Assembly (NCBI GenBank): GCA_041399205.1
Contig: JAWKTK010000034.1
Coordinates: 1-64,000 of the forward strand
DNA from: JAGQOZ01 sp041399205
Lineage (GTDB): Bacteria; Planctomycetota; Planctomycetia; Pirellulales; Pirellulaceae
Length of the DNA: 64,000 bases
Direction: 5' to 3'
The notes under the pieces were generated by a model that saw only the letters and a list, made by a program, of their open reading frames with translations, did no database searches and was not told where the DNA came from. Shown here in pieces: positions 45,541-55,683 of this stretch. The position numbers and the translations under genes were made by a program. The stretch's first letter is position 1. Every line of letters begins with the position of its first letter.

Positions 45541-46182
45541 CTATTCGTTCGATTCCGCTTGCGAGCTCGCTTCGCCCGATGGTTCAAATTTCATGGCAGC
45601 GGAATTCATGCAGTAGCGCAGTCCCGTCGGTTCAGGACCATCATCAAAGACGTGCCCCAAATGTGCGTCACACTGCAAGCAGTGAATTTCAGTGCGAACA
45701 GCGATCCAACTGCGATCTTCAGAAGCTTCCACGGCGGTGTTGCTAATCGGCTGGTAAAAACTGGGCCAGCCGGTTCCGGACTTGTATTTGGTCTTGGCGT
45801 CAAACAAAGGATTTCCGCAGCAGACACAATGATAGACGCCGTCCGCTTTGTTGTCCCAGTATTCGTTGCGAAACGGACGTTCCGTGCCGTGTTGCCGAGT
45901 GACATAGAATTGTTCTTCGGTCAGCTGGTCTTTCCATTCTTCATCGGACTTGACAATCTTTTCCAGCGTTGCAGTTTCAATGCTGTCGGCGGCGTTCGCC
46001 GTGTCGTCTGACGCTTCGCCGTTGGCTGAAGCGTCGCTACCCGAGTTTGTGGCAGATTGATCGCTGGACGTTTCATTGGAACCGGGTAGCGATTTTGAAA
46101 TGTCCACCGCCTGATTCTGGCAGCCGCATATCAGCGTTATCGCACACAGCGTCATTCCGTTTATGAAAGCAATTGGTTTCAT
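45541..46182 (-). CDS. msrB: Peptide-methionine (R)-S-oxide reductase, lipoprotein form
   Basis: 213 aa. The reductase domain occupies the C-terminal 140 residues: GTERPFRNEYWDN, zinc cysteines in YHCVCCGN and HCLQCDAHLGH, GTGWPSF, and the catalytic Cys in RYCMNSAAM. The N-terminus is a signal with a lipobox-like LICGC and a Ser/Asp/Ala-rich linker, so the enzyme should be tethered in the envelope and repair oxidised exported proteins. Soluble MsrB lacks this part. The PQQ propeller gene lies upstream on the same strand. Confidence 0.92.
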   Translation of the reverse strand: MKPIAFINGMTLCAITLICGCQNQAVDISKSLPGSNETSSDQSATNSGSDASANGEASDDTANAADSIETATLEKIVKSDEEWKDQLTEEQFYVTRQHGTERPFRNEYWDNKADGVYHCVCCGNPLFDAKTKYKSGTGWPSFYQPISNTAVEASEDRSWIAVRTEIHCLQCDAHLGHVFDDGPEPTGLRYCMNSAAMKFEPSGEASSQAESNE

Positions 46183-46238
46183 AGTTGTTTCTCCTTCCGT
46201 CTCTGATTTTCTTATGCCAATCCAGAATAGATGTGATG

Positions 46239-47471
46239 TCAGTCGCCAGTTTGAACAGAATAGAGCTTCTTTTCACTACGAACAAACAACAAGCCGTCGG
46301 CATACGCCGGTAACGCGCGGTAGGTTCCCGCGGGCAAAGCATACGAACCTTGCGGTTGAAATTGCTGGGCGTTGGCCGCAAACGCCACAATGGTTCCATC
46401 CAACTTGAGTGCCAAGCAGGTGTCTCCAACGCGAAGTAGATGGGCCACACCGAATGCAGCTTCTGTCCAAGCGATTTGGCCGGAATCGGTTTTGACGCAA
46501 ACCAAGTCGGCCGTACCAACGTCTTCGCGACCATGGATTCCGTACAGAAAGCCGTCATGTTCTATGGGCGTGTTGTATTGACTGGACAGAGATTCGTCGT
46601 TGGCCCAAATGGTTTTCAACTGTTGCGTGGATCGGTCAAACTGCAGCAATTGGCCGCCGATCCCATAGCTGGCGGTCAAAAAAATACGGTTGTCGCCAAT
46701 TCGGACCGGCGACGCCGCGTTCACCGTGGGGCCTCGTTTCCCAAACGGCACGGACGCCACAATCTTGCCCGAATTCGGTTCGAACAGAAACATGGTAAGC
46801 CGAGCGACCGCGCAGACCAATGGCGTCGCATTTGCATCGCCAAATAGAATTGGCGACGAGTAACTGGCATCGTCGTCACCAGCTTTCCATTTGACTTGTC
46901 CCGATGCTAAATCCAACCCTACTAAGCACGCTGCGGGCGAACCCCCAACGTTCACAATCACCGATTGATCTACGGCAATCGGCGAACTTCCCGCGCCGAA
47001 GTAACCTTCTTTGCCGTCGAGTTCTTCATACAGTTCGCGACTCCACAGCTTTTTCCCATCGTCCGCGGCCACGCAATGCAGATCGCCGCCCGCACCAAAC
47101 ACGACAATTCGGTTCTGCGTGACCAGCGGTACGCAACGAGGCCCGGTGTCGGGATTAACGCCACCTCGGTAATAAGCCGGAAAATCGGTTCGCCAGAGTG
47201 ATTTGCCTGTTTGGCGATCAAACGCTTCGATTCGCTCTTGATCGGACACTCGGTGAAAAACGTACACGCGGTTCGCCACAACAACGGGACCGGCGAAGCC
47301 TTGACCGACATTCGTTTCCCAAGTGATCCGAGGCGAATCGCTGGCCCAAGTCAGTGCCGCTTCCGAACTGACTCCGTTCCGATGCGGACCCAGTATCTGA
47401 GGCCAATCAGCCGCCTTCGTCGACACGGCAGTGGTCGCGGCAAATACCAACAGGAATGCCCGAGTGGTCAT
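46239..47471 (-). CDS. Secreted PQQ-like beta-propeller protein
   Basis: 410 aa from the ATG at 47471 (signal peptide TRAFLLVFAATTAVSTKA). After ADWPQILGPHRNGVSSE come propeller blades: DRQTGKSLWRTDFP, AADDGKKLWSREL, DLASGQVKWKAGD, EPNSGKIVASVPFG and KTDSGQIAWTEA. It belongs to the same exported PQQ-repeat family as the 30351 gene, although the two are not close copies. The open frame runs on to 47705, but only the 47471 start gives a signal peptide. It lies just upstream of msrB. Confidence 0.88.
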   Translation of the reverse strand: MTTRAFLLVFAATTAVSTKAADWPQILGPHRNGVSSEAALTWASDSPRITWETNVGQGFAGPVVVANRVYVFHRVSDQERIEAFDRQTGKSLWRTDFPAYYRGGVNPDTGPRCVPLVTQNRIVVFGAGGDLHCVAADDGKKLWSRELYEELDGKEGYFGAGSSPIAVDQSVIVNVGGSPAACLVGLDLASGQVKWKAGDDDASYSSPILFGDANATPLVCAVARLTMFLFEPNSGKIVASVPFGKRGPTVNAASPVRIGDNRIFLTASYGIGGQLLQFDRSTQQLKTIWANDESLSSQYNTPIEHDGFLYGIHGREDVGTADLVCVKTDSGQIAWTEAAFGVAHLLRVGDTCLALKLDGTIVAFAANAQQFQPQGSYALPAGTYRALPAYADGLLFVRSEKKLYSVQTGD

Positions 47472-47786
47472 GATGCGGCCTGTCACGCTGGTCCTTTCAG
47501 TAATGAACAAGCAACGGGTCAAACTTACAAGTTTACGCCAAGTCCAACGACGCGAACACAGGGCTCGCTGCTTCGCTGCTAGCAAGCTTGACGTGCGACT
47601 TTGATTCGACCTGTTATTGGCCGAAAAACAGCGATTCCAATTCGCCGAAACGTAGGTGCACTCGCGAGTGCTAGCGATCGAGTCATGGTGCTGGTGCAAA
47701 ATCATGTTGCGTTCATCCTTGGTTTGCTGTTACTTTCCCCACCCCACTAGGTCTCGATGGAAAATGCGTCGCATCAGGAACGCGAT
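47472..47786. other. Divergent intergenic region
   Basis: 315 bases between the PQQ propeller (-) and the large PVC heme gene (+). CGCGAGTGCTAGCGATCGAG near 47661 is rich in short dyads. No gene was recognised. Confidence 0.35.
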
Positions 47787-50700
47787 ATGATAAACCGTAA
47801 GAATAACAGAAGCTTGCTTGGGATTTGCATCAGTTGGATCGCAATCGCTTCCAGCAGTCTGGCTCAACCGGCGAATGTGACTTCCAACCAACCTGGCACA
47901 CAAAACCAACCTGGCACACAAGTTGCGCCGCAGTGGATTTGGGCGCCGGAACATGAAGCGGGCAAGATGCCTCGAGGCTCCTGCTTTTTCCGGTCCACGG
48001 TCAATATTGCTGCGGCGGATCAAGTCACCGTTGAAATCGCCGGTGATGATCGATTTACGTTGTACCTGAATGGCAAATTGATTGCCACCGCTGACAAAAA
48101 CAAAGGGTTCTTGAAGTACGACGTTTCCAAGTTCGTAAAAGCCGGTCCAAACGTCGTGGCTGCGGAGGTGGTGAACGAAGAAGCAGGCCCCGCCGGCTTG
48201 GTCGCTCGAATAAACGTCGTGCAAAACGGTCGAACCACATCGTACCTGTCGGACACCACGTGGCGGACGTCCACCAGCGCGTTACCGCTGTGGAACAAAC
48301 CGTTTTATTCGGACGCACGTTGGCCACTGGCCAAATCGATTGGCGTCTTTGAAACGAAAGACACCGCAGACAATGCCACAGCGAGTTCGCAACCAACTGG
48401 CCAAAATCAATCGGCCGAGCAAGCTCAGACTGCCCGAGCAAATCAAGTTGGCACAAACAATCCGGCGGCCAACGTGCCCGCGACGCCTGGGCTACGCAAT
48501 CCATTAACCAACGATGTCGTGGCGAATCAGAATCAAAACGAAGTGCCGCCGAACGATGTAGCGACCAATCGCCATTCAACCGTGATTGTGCCTTCGGGTA
48601 AGGAATGGAAGGTAAATTCGCAACAGTTGAGTTCGCCCGACTTCCAAGTTCCGGACGAATTCCAAGTGCAGCACGTAGCGGGCGACGCGGACGTCGGTTC
48701 GCTGATTGCGATGACATTCAACGAATTCGGCCATATGATTGTCTCGAAGGAAAATGGGCCGCTGCTATTGGTTTACGATCAAGACGCAGACGGCACGTAT
48801 GAATCGGTTCGCGAATACTGCAGCGGAATCGAATCGTGCCAAGGTCTGCTGGCCCTAAGCGGCAAAGTGTATGCCATTGGCAACGGACCAGACGGTTCCG
48901 GTTTGTACTGCCTAGAAGATGCCGACAGCAACGGCACGCTTGAAAAGATCTCGACGCTGCTGCAATTTGCTGGCGAAGCAGGCGAACACGGCCCACACGG
49001 TCTGACGCTAGGCCCAGACGGCATGCTGTACTTTATCACCGGAAACCACACTAAGTTAGAATTGGCGTTGGCTCCATCAAGTCCCTATCGATTTTACTGC
49101 GAAGGAGACTTGGTCACTCGACTGGAAGACCCCAGCGGGCATGCTTTGGGCATCAAAGCGCCGGGCGGTACCGTGTTTCGAATCGACTTGAACGGCCAGC
49201 GAATTGAATCGGTAGCGGGCGGCATTCGCAACGCGTACGACTTGGCATTTGACGGGCACGGCCGATTATTCACCCATGATTCCGACATGGAGCCGGACAT
49301 GGGAACCACCTGGTATCGACCCACTCGAGTACTACAAGTAATTCCCGGCGCAGAATTTGGTTGGCGCAGCGGTTGGGCTAAGTGGCCTGAATACTATCAC
49401 GACAGCCTGCCAGCGTTGGCGGATACTGGCCGAGGCTCACCGACGGGAATCGTGGCGTACGATCACTTTGCCTTTCCCAATCGCTATCGAAATACGCTGT
49501 TCAGTTGTGATTGGTCGGAAGGTCGGATTTTGGTCATGAAGACTGAAGACGAAGGTGCTGCCACCAAAGTAACCGCCAGCACGTTTGTTACCGGCACGCC
49601 GCTAAACGTCTGTGATATCGACGTCGGGCCTGACGGTTGGTTGTATTTTGTGACGGGCGGACGAGGCACCAAGGGCAGTATTTATCGAGTAACTTGGAAG
49701 GGCACTCCTGTGGATTCGCAGACTTTGAATTGGGATCGGGTATCGATTCCGTTTTGCGTTACCCACAAATTCATTGCCGCATGGGCTCGACAACGCATCG
49801 CCGCTACTCGACTACAACTGGGCGAAACCTGGGCATCGTTATTGGTAAACGCATGCGCGATTCGCAGCGAACCGCCGCAGAACGAGCTCGTGTGTTAGAC
49901 ATCATGGCCTTGTTCGGACCGGCTGCTTCGAATGAACTGCTACTGGTTGCCAGCCGAGATGCGGATGTCATGGTACGTCGTCGAGCGACCTATTATTTGG
50001 GAACCGCAGCGAGCACGCTGGTAGCGAACCGGCTGGCAGAACTGTTAGACGATACCGATGGACAAGTGCGGCGACTGGCGTGCGAAAGTTTGGTTCGAAC
50101 CCAACAGGCGGTCGAACCGAATCGTCTGGCCAAACTGTTGGCATCGTCTGATCGATTTGAATCCTTTGCCGCTCGGCGACTGCTAGAACAGCAACCAGCC
50201 GAACGAATCGTCGAATTGGTTGCTTCGACTGCGGATCAGCGAGTTTTCATTCAGGCGGCCACAGCGCTGATGATGGCTTCGCCCAGTCCGCAACACGCGC
50301 AAGCAGTGTTGCAAAAGGGACAACAAGTGATGACCGAATTCATGAGCGACCGCAATTTCGTGGATCTGCTGCGAACCTTCCAACTGGCCTACCACCGCAG
50401 CGGGCTCACCGCCGAAGACACTTCGACCATGACGACGCTTTTGACTGACGAATTCCCGGCCAGCAATGTCGTGATTAATCGGGAATTGATACGGTTGCTC
50501 AGTTATTTGCACGTTACGGAAATAGCGGATCGCTATTTGAAGCAACTAGAGGTCGAGCCGCTGCAGGCGGATCGAATTCATTTGGCAATTCATGTGGCGC
50601 TGATGGGCGATCAATTGGGTGGCGACCAGAAATTGCAACTGTTTCGCTACTTGGAACCCGGTCCCAACGCAGGATCTGCCGTGGCGGACTACTTGCAGCA

Positions 50701-51853
50701 AGTTTCCGTGCAGTTAGGGCAGACGTTGACCGAGGACGAAATGACAATCGCCATTGACCAAGGAGCCAAATATCCAGCGGCGGCGCTGGCGGCAGTCTTG
50801 CAATTTCCGGAAACACTTTCCGATTTGCAAAAGGAGCAATTAAAACAGTTAGATTCGGCCGTTGCGACTAGTGAATCTGAAACCGCCAAGCGGTTGCGAG
50901 TGGCCGTGGTGGCGCTGTTGGCTCGAGACGCTTCGGAAGCTTCGTGGCAGTACTTGCGTTCGCTGTATGAAACGAGTCCGGATCGTCGCGTGGAAGTGAC
51001 AGTGGCGTTGGCAGAAGATCCCGTGGCGAATTGGAAATTTGTGATTGACGGTTTGCAGTTTTTGGATAATGAAACGCTACGCAATGTGCTGCCGCAACTG
51101 CGCACGGTGAACCAATGGCCCACGGAAGCCGAACCATTTCGACAAGTAATCATGACGGCCGAACGGTTACGCGAAAACGGCGGTGACGATGCGATTCGGT
51201 TACTAGAACACTGGAAAGGATTCGCGTCCCAAGTGGAAAAGATTCCGCTGGAAAAGGCCATCCTTGCCTGGCGCCGTTGGTATGCCGAACAGTTTCCACA
51301 GTCGCCGGCTCCCGAAAAATTCGTAAAAGCTCCGGGCGGTTCTTGGAACCATGACGTGTTGGTGAACCACATTGTGGCTGCCCAGAAAGCCCATGCGGGA
51401 TCACCCGAACATGGAGCGCTGGTCTTTGAAAAAGCACAGTGCGCCAAATGCCATCGTATGGGATCGACGGGCGAATCGATGGGGCCAGATCTAACAGGAC
51501 TAGCAAAACGCTTTCGTCCGTCTGAGGTATTAGAGTCTGTATTGGAACCATCTAAGGTGATTTCCGATCAATACGCCAGCAAGACGGTGGTGACCAAAGA
51601 CGGCAAAGTCTACACCGGTATTTTGGGCAGTGGTGCGAACGGCGAATATGTGATCCTGCAATCGGATGGTTCGAAAAAGCAATTAGCTCTGACCGAAGTG
51701 GACGAAATTGATTCGTCAACCGTTTCCGCCATGCCGGCCGGTTTGCTCAATTCGCTGACCATGGATGAAATCACGGACTTATTTGCGTATCTTTATTCGA
51801 ATCAAATCGGTCCAGTTGCGGCTCGTCCAGCCGACTCGGCAATGGGCTTCTAG
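47787..51853 (+). CDS. Large PVC-type heme protein with beta-propeller and HEAT repeats (three apparent frameshifts)
   Basis: About 1350 aa after repair. ATG at 47787 and signal peptide (GICISWIAIASSSLAQ). Residues 40-200: a carbohydrate-binding-like sandwich. Next, a sugar-dehydrogenase-like propeller of the PVC membrane-bound type (GEHGPHGLTLGPDGMLYF, LEDPSGHALGIKAPGG). Frame breaks fall at 49738-49740 (one G), about 49778-49780 (GC) and 49847-49849 (one A), all in the bridge DRGIDSVLRYPQIH ... LGETWASLLVKRMRDSQR. HEAT repeats follow, then the PVC heme-binding domain: CAKCH at 51440-51454 and the distal Met in GESMGPDLTG. It is probably a periplasmic oxidoreductase for sugars or similar substrates. 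Confidence 0.82.
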
Positions 51854-52114
51854 CACTAGCACGGATCACCAGTCGTAATCCGCAGGCCTTACCAAACAAA
51901 CAAGGGGTGCTGCTATCCCTCTTGCGGCATGCCGTCGCGGCTGTCGATAAATTCGTTACAATCGATTGCCTGTCTCTGCCGTAGCGAATTCCGTCGGCGC
52001 GTCATAATTAGAAAACGGCGGTCCGGGGTCATTTTTGAGTACGTAACCTATCATTCGTTGGTTACAAGACTCAACCTAATTCTGTGACGCAGAACACAAC
52101 TAAGAGGCTGCAGC

Positions 52115-53470
52115 GTGTCATCAACCATTGAAGCTCCGAAAAACACTCGAGTCATCGACACCGAGATGAGTCTGAAGGAACGGATCATCCGAGGATTCTC
52201 GTGGTTGTTTGCTGGACAAGTGATGACGCAGGGAATCCGGTTTGCGACCAATCTTATTCTGACGCGTTTATTGCTCAAGTCAGACTTCGGCCTCATGGCG
52301 CTGGTAAATGCCGTCATCATTTCCGTCACGTTGTTTTCAGACGTGGGAATTCGAGACGTTGCCATCCAGAATAAGCGAGGCGACGAGGCGGATTTCTTAA
52401 ACACGCTGCGTACCATACAGATCATTCGCGGCATTATCATTTGGGCCGTGATCGCGATAGTCAGTCCATTCTTGGCGATGTTCTATGACGAACCGGCGAT
52501 CATTGGATTGTTACTGTTGGTGGGGCTTGGACCGCTAATTCGAAATTGTTCATCCACATCAATATTGACCGCCCAGCGCAAAATGATTCCTCGCTGGATC
52601 GAAGTTGCCGAAATCGCGGGACTGATTGTCGCCAGCGTGGCCATGATTGTACTCGCCTACTTCACGCACTCCGTGTGGTCTTTAGCCATTGGTACGGTGT
52701 TAAACGGCATCGTGTACATGGTGACTTCCTATTACTACAAACACGGTATCACCAACCAGTTGAAGTGGGACAAGGACGCAGTGAAAGCTGTTTCCCACTA
52801 CGGCCGGTGGATCATTCCGAGCAGCATCCTGACCATCTTCATGTTGCAGGGTGATCGCCTAATCCTGGGCGCCATCATGTCCAAGGATACGTTAGGGTTG
52901 TATTCCATTGGTGTGACCCTGGGCACACTGACACTGCCCATTTTTCATCAGTTGATGCTACGCATCCTGCAGCCGGTCTATGCCGGGACAATTGGACAAT
53001 CGCCCGCGGTCTTTCGCAGCAAAGTTCGTCGACTGCGACTAGGACTACTCGCCGCACTGCTACTGCCGGCCTGGGTGCTAATGATTGGTTCCAAATGGAT
53101 TGTCGGACTACTCTATCCAGAAGCCTATCTCGATGCCGCCTTCTTCTGCTCGGTTGCCGCTTTAGGAATGTCACTCAAATTGGCAACGGACATGGGGCCG
53201 GTCTATACCGGTTTAGGCATTCCCAAGATCCATTTTCGCTTGACGGTAGTGCAGGTTGTTTCACTGGCGACAGCAATTGCCATTGGCTACACCATTACCG
53301 GCGACCATATCGGGATTGTGATGGGAATTGCGACGTCTTGCTTACTGGGCTATCCGATCAACGCCTATCTTTATAACAAAGTCGGCTTTTGGTTCCCGGA
53401 AATCGATTTTGCGGTGATCACGGCGTCGTTCAGTCTATTCGCCACGTTCTATTACATGATTTGGACTTAA
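52115..53470 (+). CDS. Oligosaccharide flippase (Wzx-like, MOP superfamily)
   Basis: 451 aa from the GTG at 52115, with AAGAGG 8-9 bases upstream. About 12-14 transmembrane helices can be seen, opening with GFSWLFAGQVMTQGIRFATN, the conserved polysaccharide-biosynthesis entry motif, then LTRLLLKSDFGLMAL and SDVGIRDVAIQ. Members move undecaprenyl-linked oligosaccharide repeat units across the inner membrane. The Wza-like lipoprotein gene is 8 kb away. No glycosyltransferases or polymerase adjoin it. Confidence 0.9.
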   Translation: MSSTIEAPKNTRVIDTEMSLKERIIRGFSWLFAGQVMTQGIRFATNLILTRLLLKSDFGLMALVNAVIISVTLFSDVGIRDVAIQNKRGDEADFLNTLRTIQIIRGIIIWAVIAIVSPFLAMFYDEPAIIGLLLLVGLGPLIRNCSSTSILTAQRKMIPRWIEVAEIAGLIVASVAMIVLAYFTHSVWSLAIGTVLNGIVYMVTSYYYKHGITNQLKWDKDAVKAVSHYGRWIIPSSILTIFMLQGDRLILGAIMSKDTLGLYSIGVTLGTLTLPIFHQLMLRILQPVYAGTIGQSPAVFRSKVRRLRLGLLAALLLPAWVLMIGSKWIVGLLYPEAYLDAAFFCSVAALGMSLKLATDMGPVYTGLGIPKIHFRLTVVQVVSLATAIAIGYTITGDHIGIVMGIATSCLLGYPINAYLYNKVGFWFPEIDFAVITASFSLFATFYYMIWT

Positions 53471-54294
53471 TGGCAATTTCCGGACAAGCCCATAGGTGCG
53501 TAACGACGGAACAAAAATCGCCAGATCTGAATCGATGGCAATACCAACTTGTTGACAGTCCAGGCACTGTCCTGTGACGGCGAGATCAAAAGAGTGCCGT
53601 CCAGTGGTAACCTAGCATTGGCGGACGCGGGCGATAGCGCTGCGACGTTCTAAGAAGTCCACGTAACAAGAAAGATTGTTGGAAAGCTTCGAGCAGCCTT
53701 TGCGAAGCGTTCGCCGTTTTTCTATTTCGCCAAGAACTCGCAAAAAAAATAACAGATCGAGTTCGGTTGGAAGCGAGCTCCTTTCGGTCGCGCATTCGCC
53801 AAACAAAACAGAGTATTTTTCTGGATTTTTTCCCTGAATTCACAGCTCGATCAGGCGGTATTTTTACAACCGTCTGAATCTGGACTTGCTAAGCGGCAAT
53901 GCGAATATTCTCGGCGTCGTTCGGTCGTAATTGCCAGCGGCATAAGCAATTACGTCGCGCACGAAAATGCGGATTATTTTCTGTTTGACAGATTGGACTT
54001 CGCATCTCCTGCAAGCTACGGTTTCCAACAGCTGGTATCGGATTCAATGATTTCCCCACCCGACACTTCTCGTGTTTGGATCACGCCGATTCGACCGGTT
54101 GACAATGCAGGCAGGCAACTTTACGTTATCCGCCTAATCGTTAGATTTTGTGCAAATTCTACATTCGTTATTCTTCAACAGGGCGAAGTAGTTGTTGCAA
54201 CATAAACCCCGTCGCTCGTTTGCCGCATGCAGCTGACGGAATGAAAACAAGACTGCGGCTTTTTTGTACTTTCACTTCGTTTGGAGGTTATGCC
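53471..54294. other. Long intergenic region without a recognised gene
   Basis: 824 bases. A GACAGT/ACTGTC dyad at about 53555-53572 could form a hairpin after the flippase gene, but it has no T-run. Short open frames on both strands lack signals and resemblance. The last 20 bases carry GGAGG, the Shine-Dalgarno of the Cys-rich gene. This gap is unusually long for the window. Confidence 0.4.
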
Positions 54295-54807
54295 ATGAAT
54301 CGCAAAGTAGCATTTGGAATCGCAGTTTTCGTTGCGGTTCTTGGAGTTGCTATGTTCAGTAGTGACAATTCAGCGAACGCTGGATTGTTTGGTTGTGGTG
54401 GATCTAAGTGTGGCGGCGGCCTGTTCAATGGTCACCGTTGCCATGGTCCTTTGTTGAAGCGAGGCTGCCATGGCGGTGGCTTGGGCTTGCTAAAAAATCA
54501 CTGTGGTGGCAAGAAGGAATGCGGTGGCGGCCTGTTGGCTCGTCTGAAGGCTCGCAAGAGCTGCTGTGCTCCTGCACCGGCATGCTGTGAACCAGCTCCA
54601 GCACCTTGCTGTGAACCAGCTCCAGCACCTTGCTGTGAACCAGCTCCAGCACCTTGCTGCGAACCAGCACCAGCACCTTGCTGCGAACCAGCTCCAGCAC
54701 CTTGCTGTGGCGGTGGTGAAATCGTTAGCGAAGAAGTTATCGTTAGCGAAGTTCCCGTTGAAGCAACTCCAGTTGAAGTCGTACCTGAAGTTCCGGCTGC
54801 TCATTAG
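54295..54807 (+). CDS. Small secreted Cys-rich protein with CCEPAPAP repeats
   Basis: 170 aa from the ATG at 54295 (GGAGG 8 bases upstream). Signal peptide FGIAVFVAVLGVAMF with cleavage near SANA. A Gly/Cys-rich part (GLFGCGGSKCGGGLF, then RCHGPLLKRGCHGGG) is followed by five to six copies of the octapeptide CCEPAPAP and a Val/Glu-rich tail. The vicinal Cys pairs suggest metal binding or disulfide cross-linking in the cell wall; planctomycete wall proteins are known to be cysteine-rich. This is inference. A strong terminator follows. Confidence 0.8.
   Translation: MNRKVAFGIAVFVAVLGVAMFSSDNSANAGLFGCGGSKCGGGLFNGHRCHGPLLKRGCHGGGLGLLKNHCGGKKECGGGLLARLKARKSCCAPAPACCEPAPAPCCEPAPAPCCEPAPAPCCEPAPAPCCEPAPAPCCGGGEIVSEEVIVSEVPVEATPVEVVPEVPAAH
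54583..54702 (+). repeat. Five tandem 24-base repeats in the Cys-rich gene
   Basis: Units start at 54583, 54607, 54631, 54655 and 54679, each encoding CCEPAPAP. Copies 1-3 are identical; copy 4 differs at two bases and copy 5 at one. Such a perfect in-frame array can change in copy number by slippage. Confidence 0.92.
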
Positions 54808-54870
54808 TTCAGCCGAGAACGGTTAGCTGCTGTCCCTGTTCAGCGAGCTGACAAACAACTACCAAAGAAA

Positions 54871-54905
54871 GATCGGGCCGTTCCAGACGGTTCGGTCTTT
54901 TTTTT
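54871..54905 (+). terminator. Intrinsic terminator of the Cys-rich gene
   Basis: 11-base stem with G-U pairs, GATCGGGCCGT (54871-54881) with ACGGTTCGGTC (54887-54897), 5-base loop, then T8 (54898-54905). Confidence 0.9.
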
Positions 54906-55029
54906 ATGCCATTTCTGAATAGCTGGGCAGAAATACGGTTCTCCGGACATGTCGGAACGCTTTTCCGAAGGATGGCTTTCCGTTACGCTTGACCCAAACG
55001 AAATGCGATAAATCTGGGAAGCTTGACAC

Positions 55030-55683
55030 ATGGAAACGCCCGCGTTGGCCAATCGCAATACCGGTCCTAGTCGACCGCTGACTTCGGTCCTAATTTTCAT
55101 TCACCTGTTTTGTGTGCTGGCGGTGTTATTTTCGAACCAGCTTGCGTCCGATTTGCAGCACCGCTTGCGAAGTACGCTGGCCGTATACACGCGAACGTTG
55201 TACTTCGACCCCGTAACGACCACCGGATACCAATTGACCCACGCGGTAGATTTCGAAGACGACCATCTATTGGTGGTGGAAACGTCAGACGGTGCCCAGG
55301 TCTATCCGGACGATATGTTTGCGAAAGGGAGTTTTGCGTGGCGGCGAACCATGACATTCACCAAACGCTTGGCCGAATTTGTCACCAGTGAAGACGAAGA
55401 CGCGGCCGCCGAATTAATCGCATCGGTCAGCACGCCCTACGTTCCGCGGACTGGTGACCGAATTACCATTCGCCTGTTGCGGCGGAGACCCATGGACTGG
55501 AATGACCCAACGGATCGCATTCAATATGACCGATCGGGAGACGATTTCCTGGAAACGGTGTACGTGGGCGATGCTTGGCGAGATTCGCTGGGACAGGTGA
55601 ATGTCTATCGCCAAGTGGCACCGCGCGAAGCTGCCCCGCCAACTCGTCTTTTGTCCTTGCCAGTCGAGGATTCGCGTTCATGA
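55030..55683 (+). CDS. Hypothetical membrane-anchored protein, partner of HTTM
   Basis: 217 aa with one hydrophobic segment near the N-terminus (TSVLIFIHLFCVLAVLFSN) after a short basic leader. The rest is soluble and hydrophilic, presumably on the periplasmic side (YTRTLYFDPVTTTGYQLTHAV). I recognise no family. Its stop overlaps the next start as ATGA, so it is translationally coupled to the HTTM gene and probably works with it. Confidence 0.75.
   Translation: METPALANRNTGPSRPLTSVLIFIHLFCVLAVLFSNQLASDLQHRLRSTLAVYTRTLYFDPVTTTGYQLTHAVDFEDDHLLVVETSDGAQVYPDDMFAKGSFAWRRTMTFTKRLAEFVTSEDEDAAAELIASVSTPYVPRTGDRITIRLLRRRPMDWNDPTDRIQYDRSGDDFLETVYVGDAWRDSLGQVNVYRQVAPREAAPPTRLLSLPVEDSRS

Noticed and set aside
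51854..52114. tRNA or small RNA between the heme protein and flippase genes
   Set aside because: No cloverleaf or strong hairpin could be drawn by eye; nothing to support it.
53586..53843. 85-aa minus-strand frame in the long gap after the flippase gene
   Set aside because: No recognisable motif, weak start context, and unusual residue use.
54583..54702. Possible CRISPR array because of regular repeats
   Set aside because: Units are contiguous with no spacers and encode an in-frame peptide.
54425..54804. Minus-strand frames through the CCEPAPAP array
   Set aside because: Periodic by-products of the 24-base tandem repeat.
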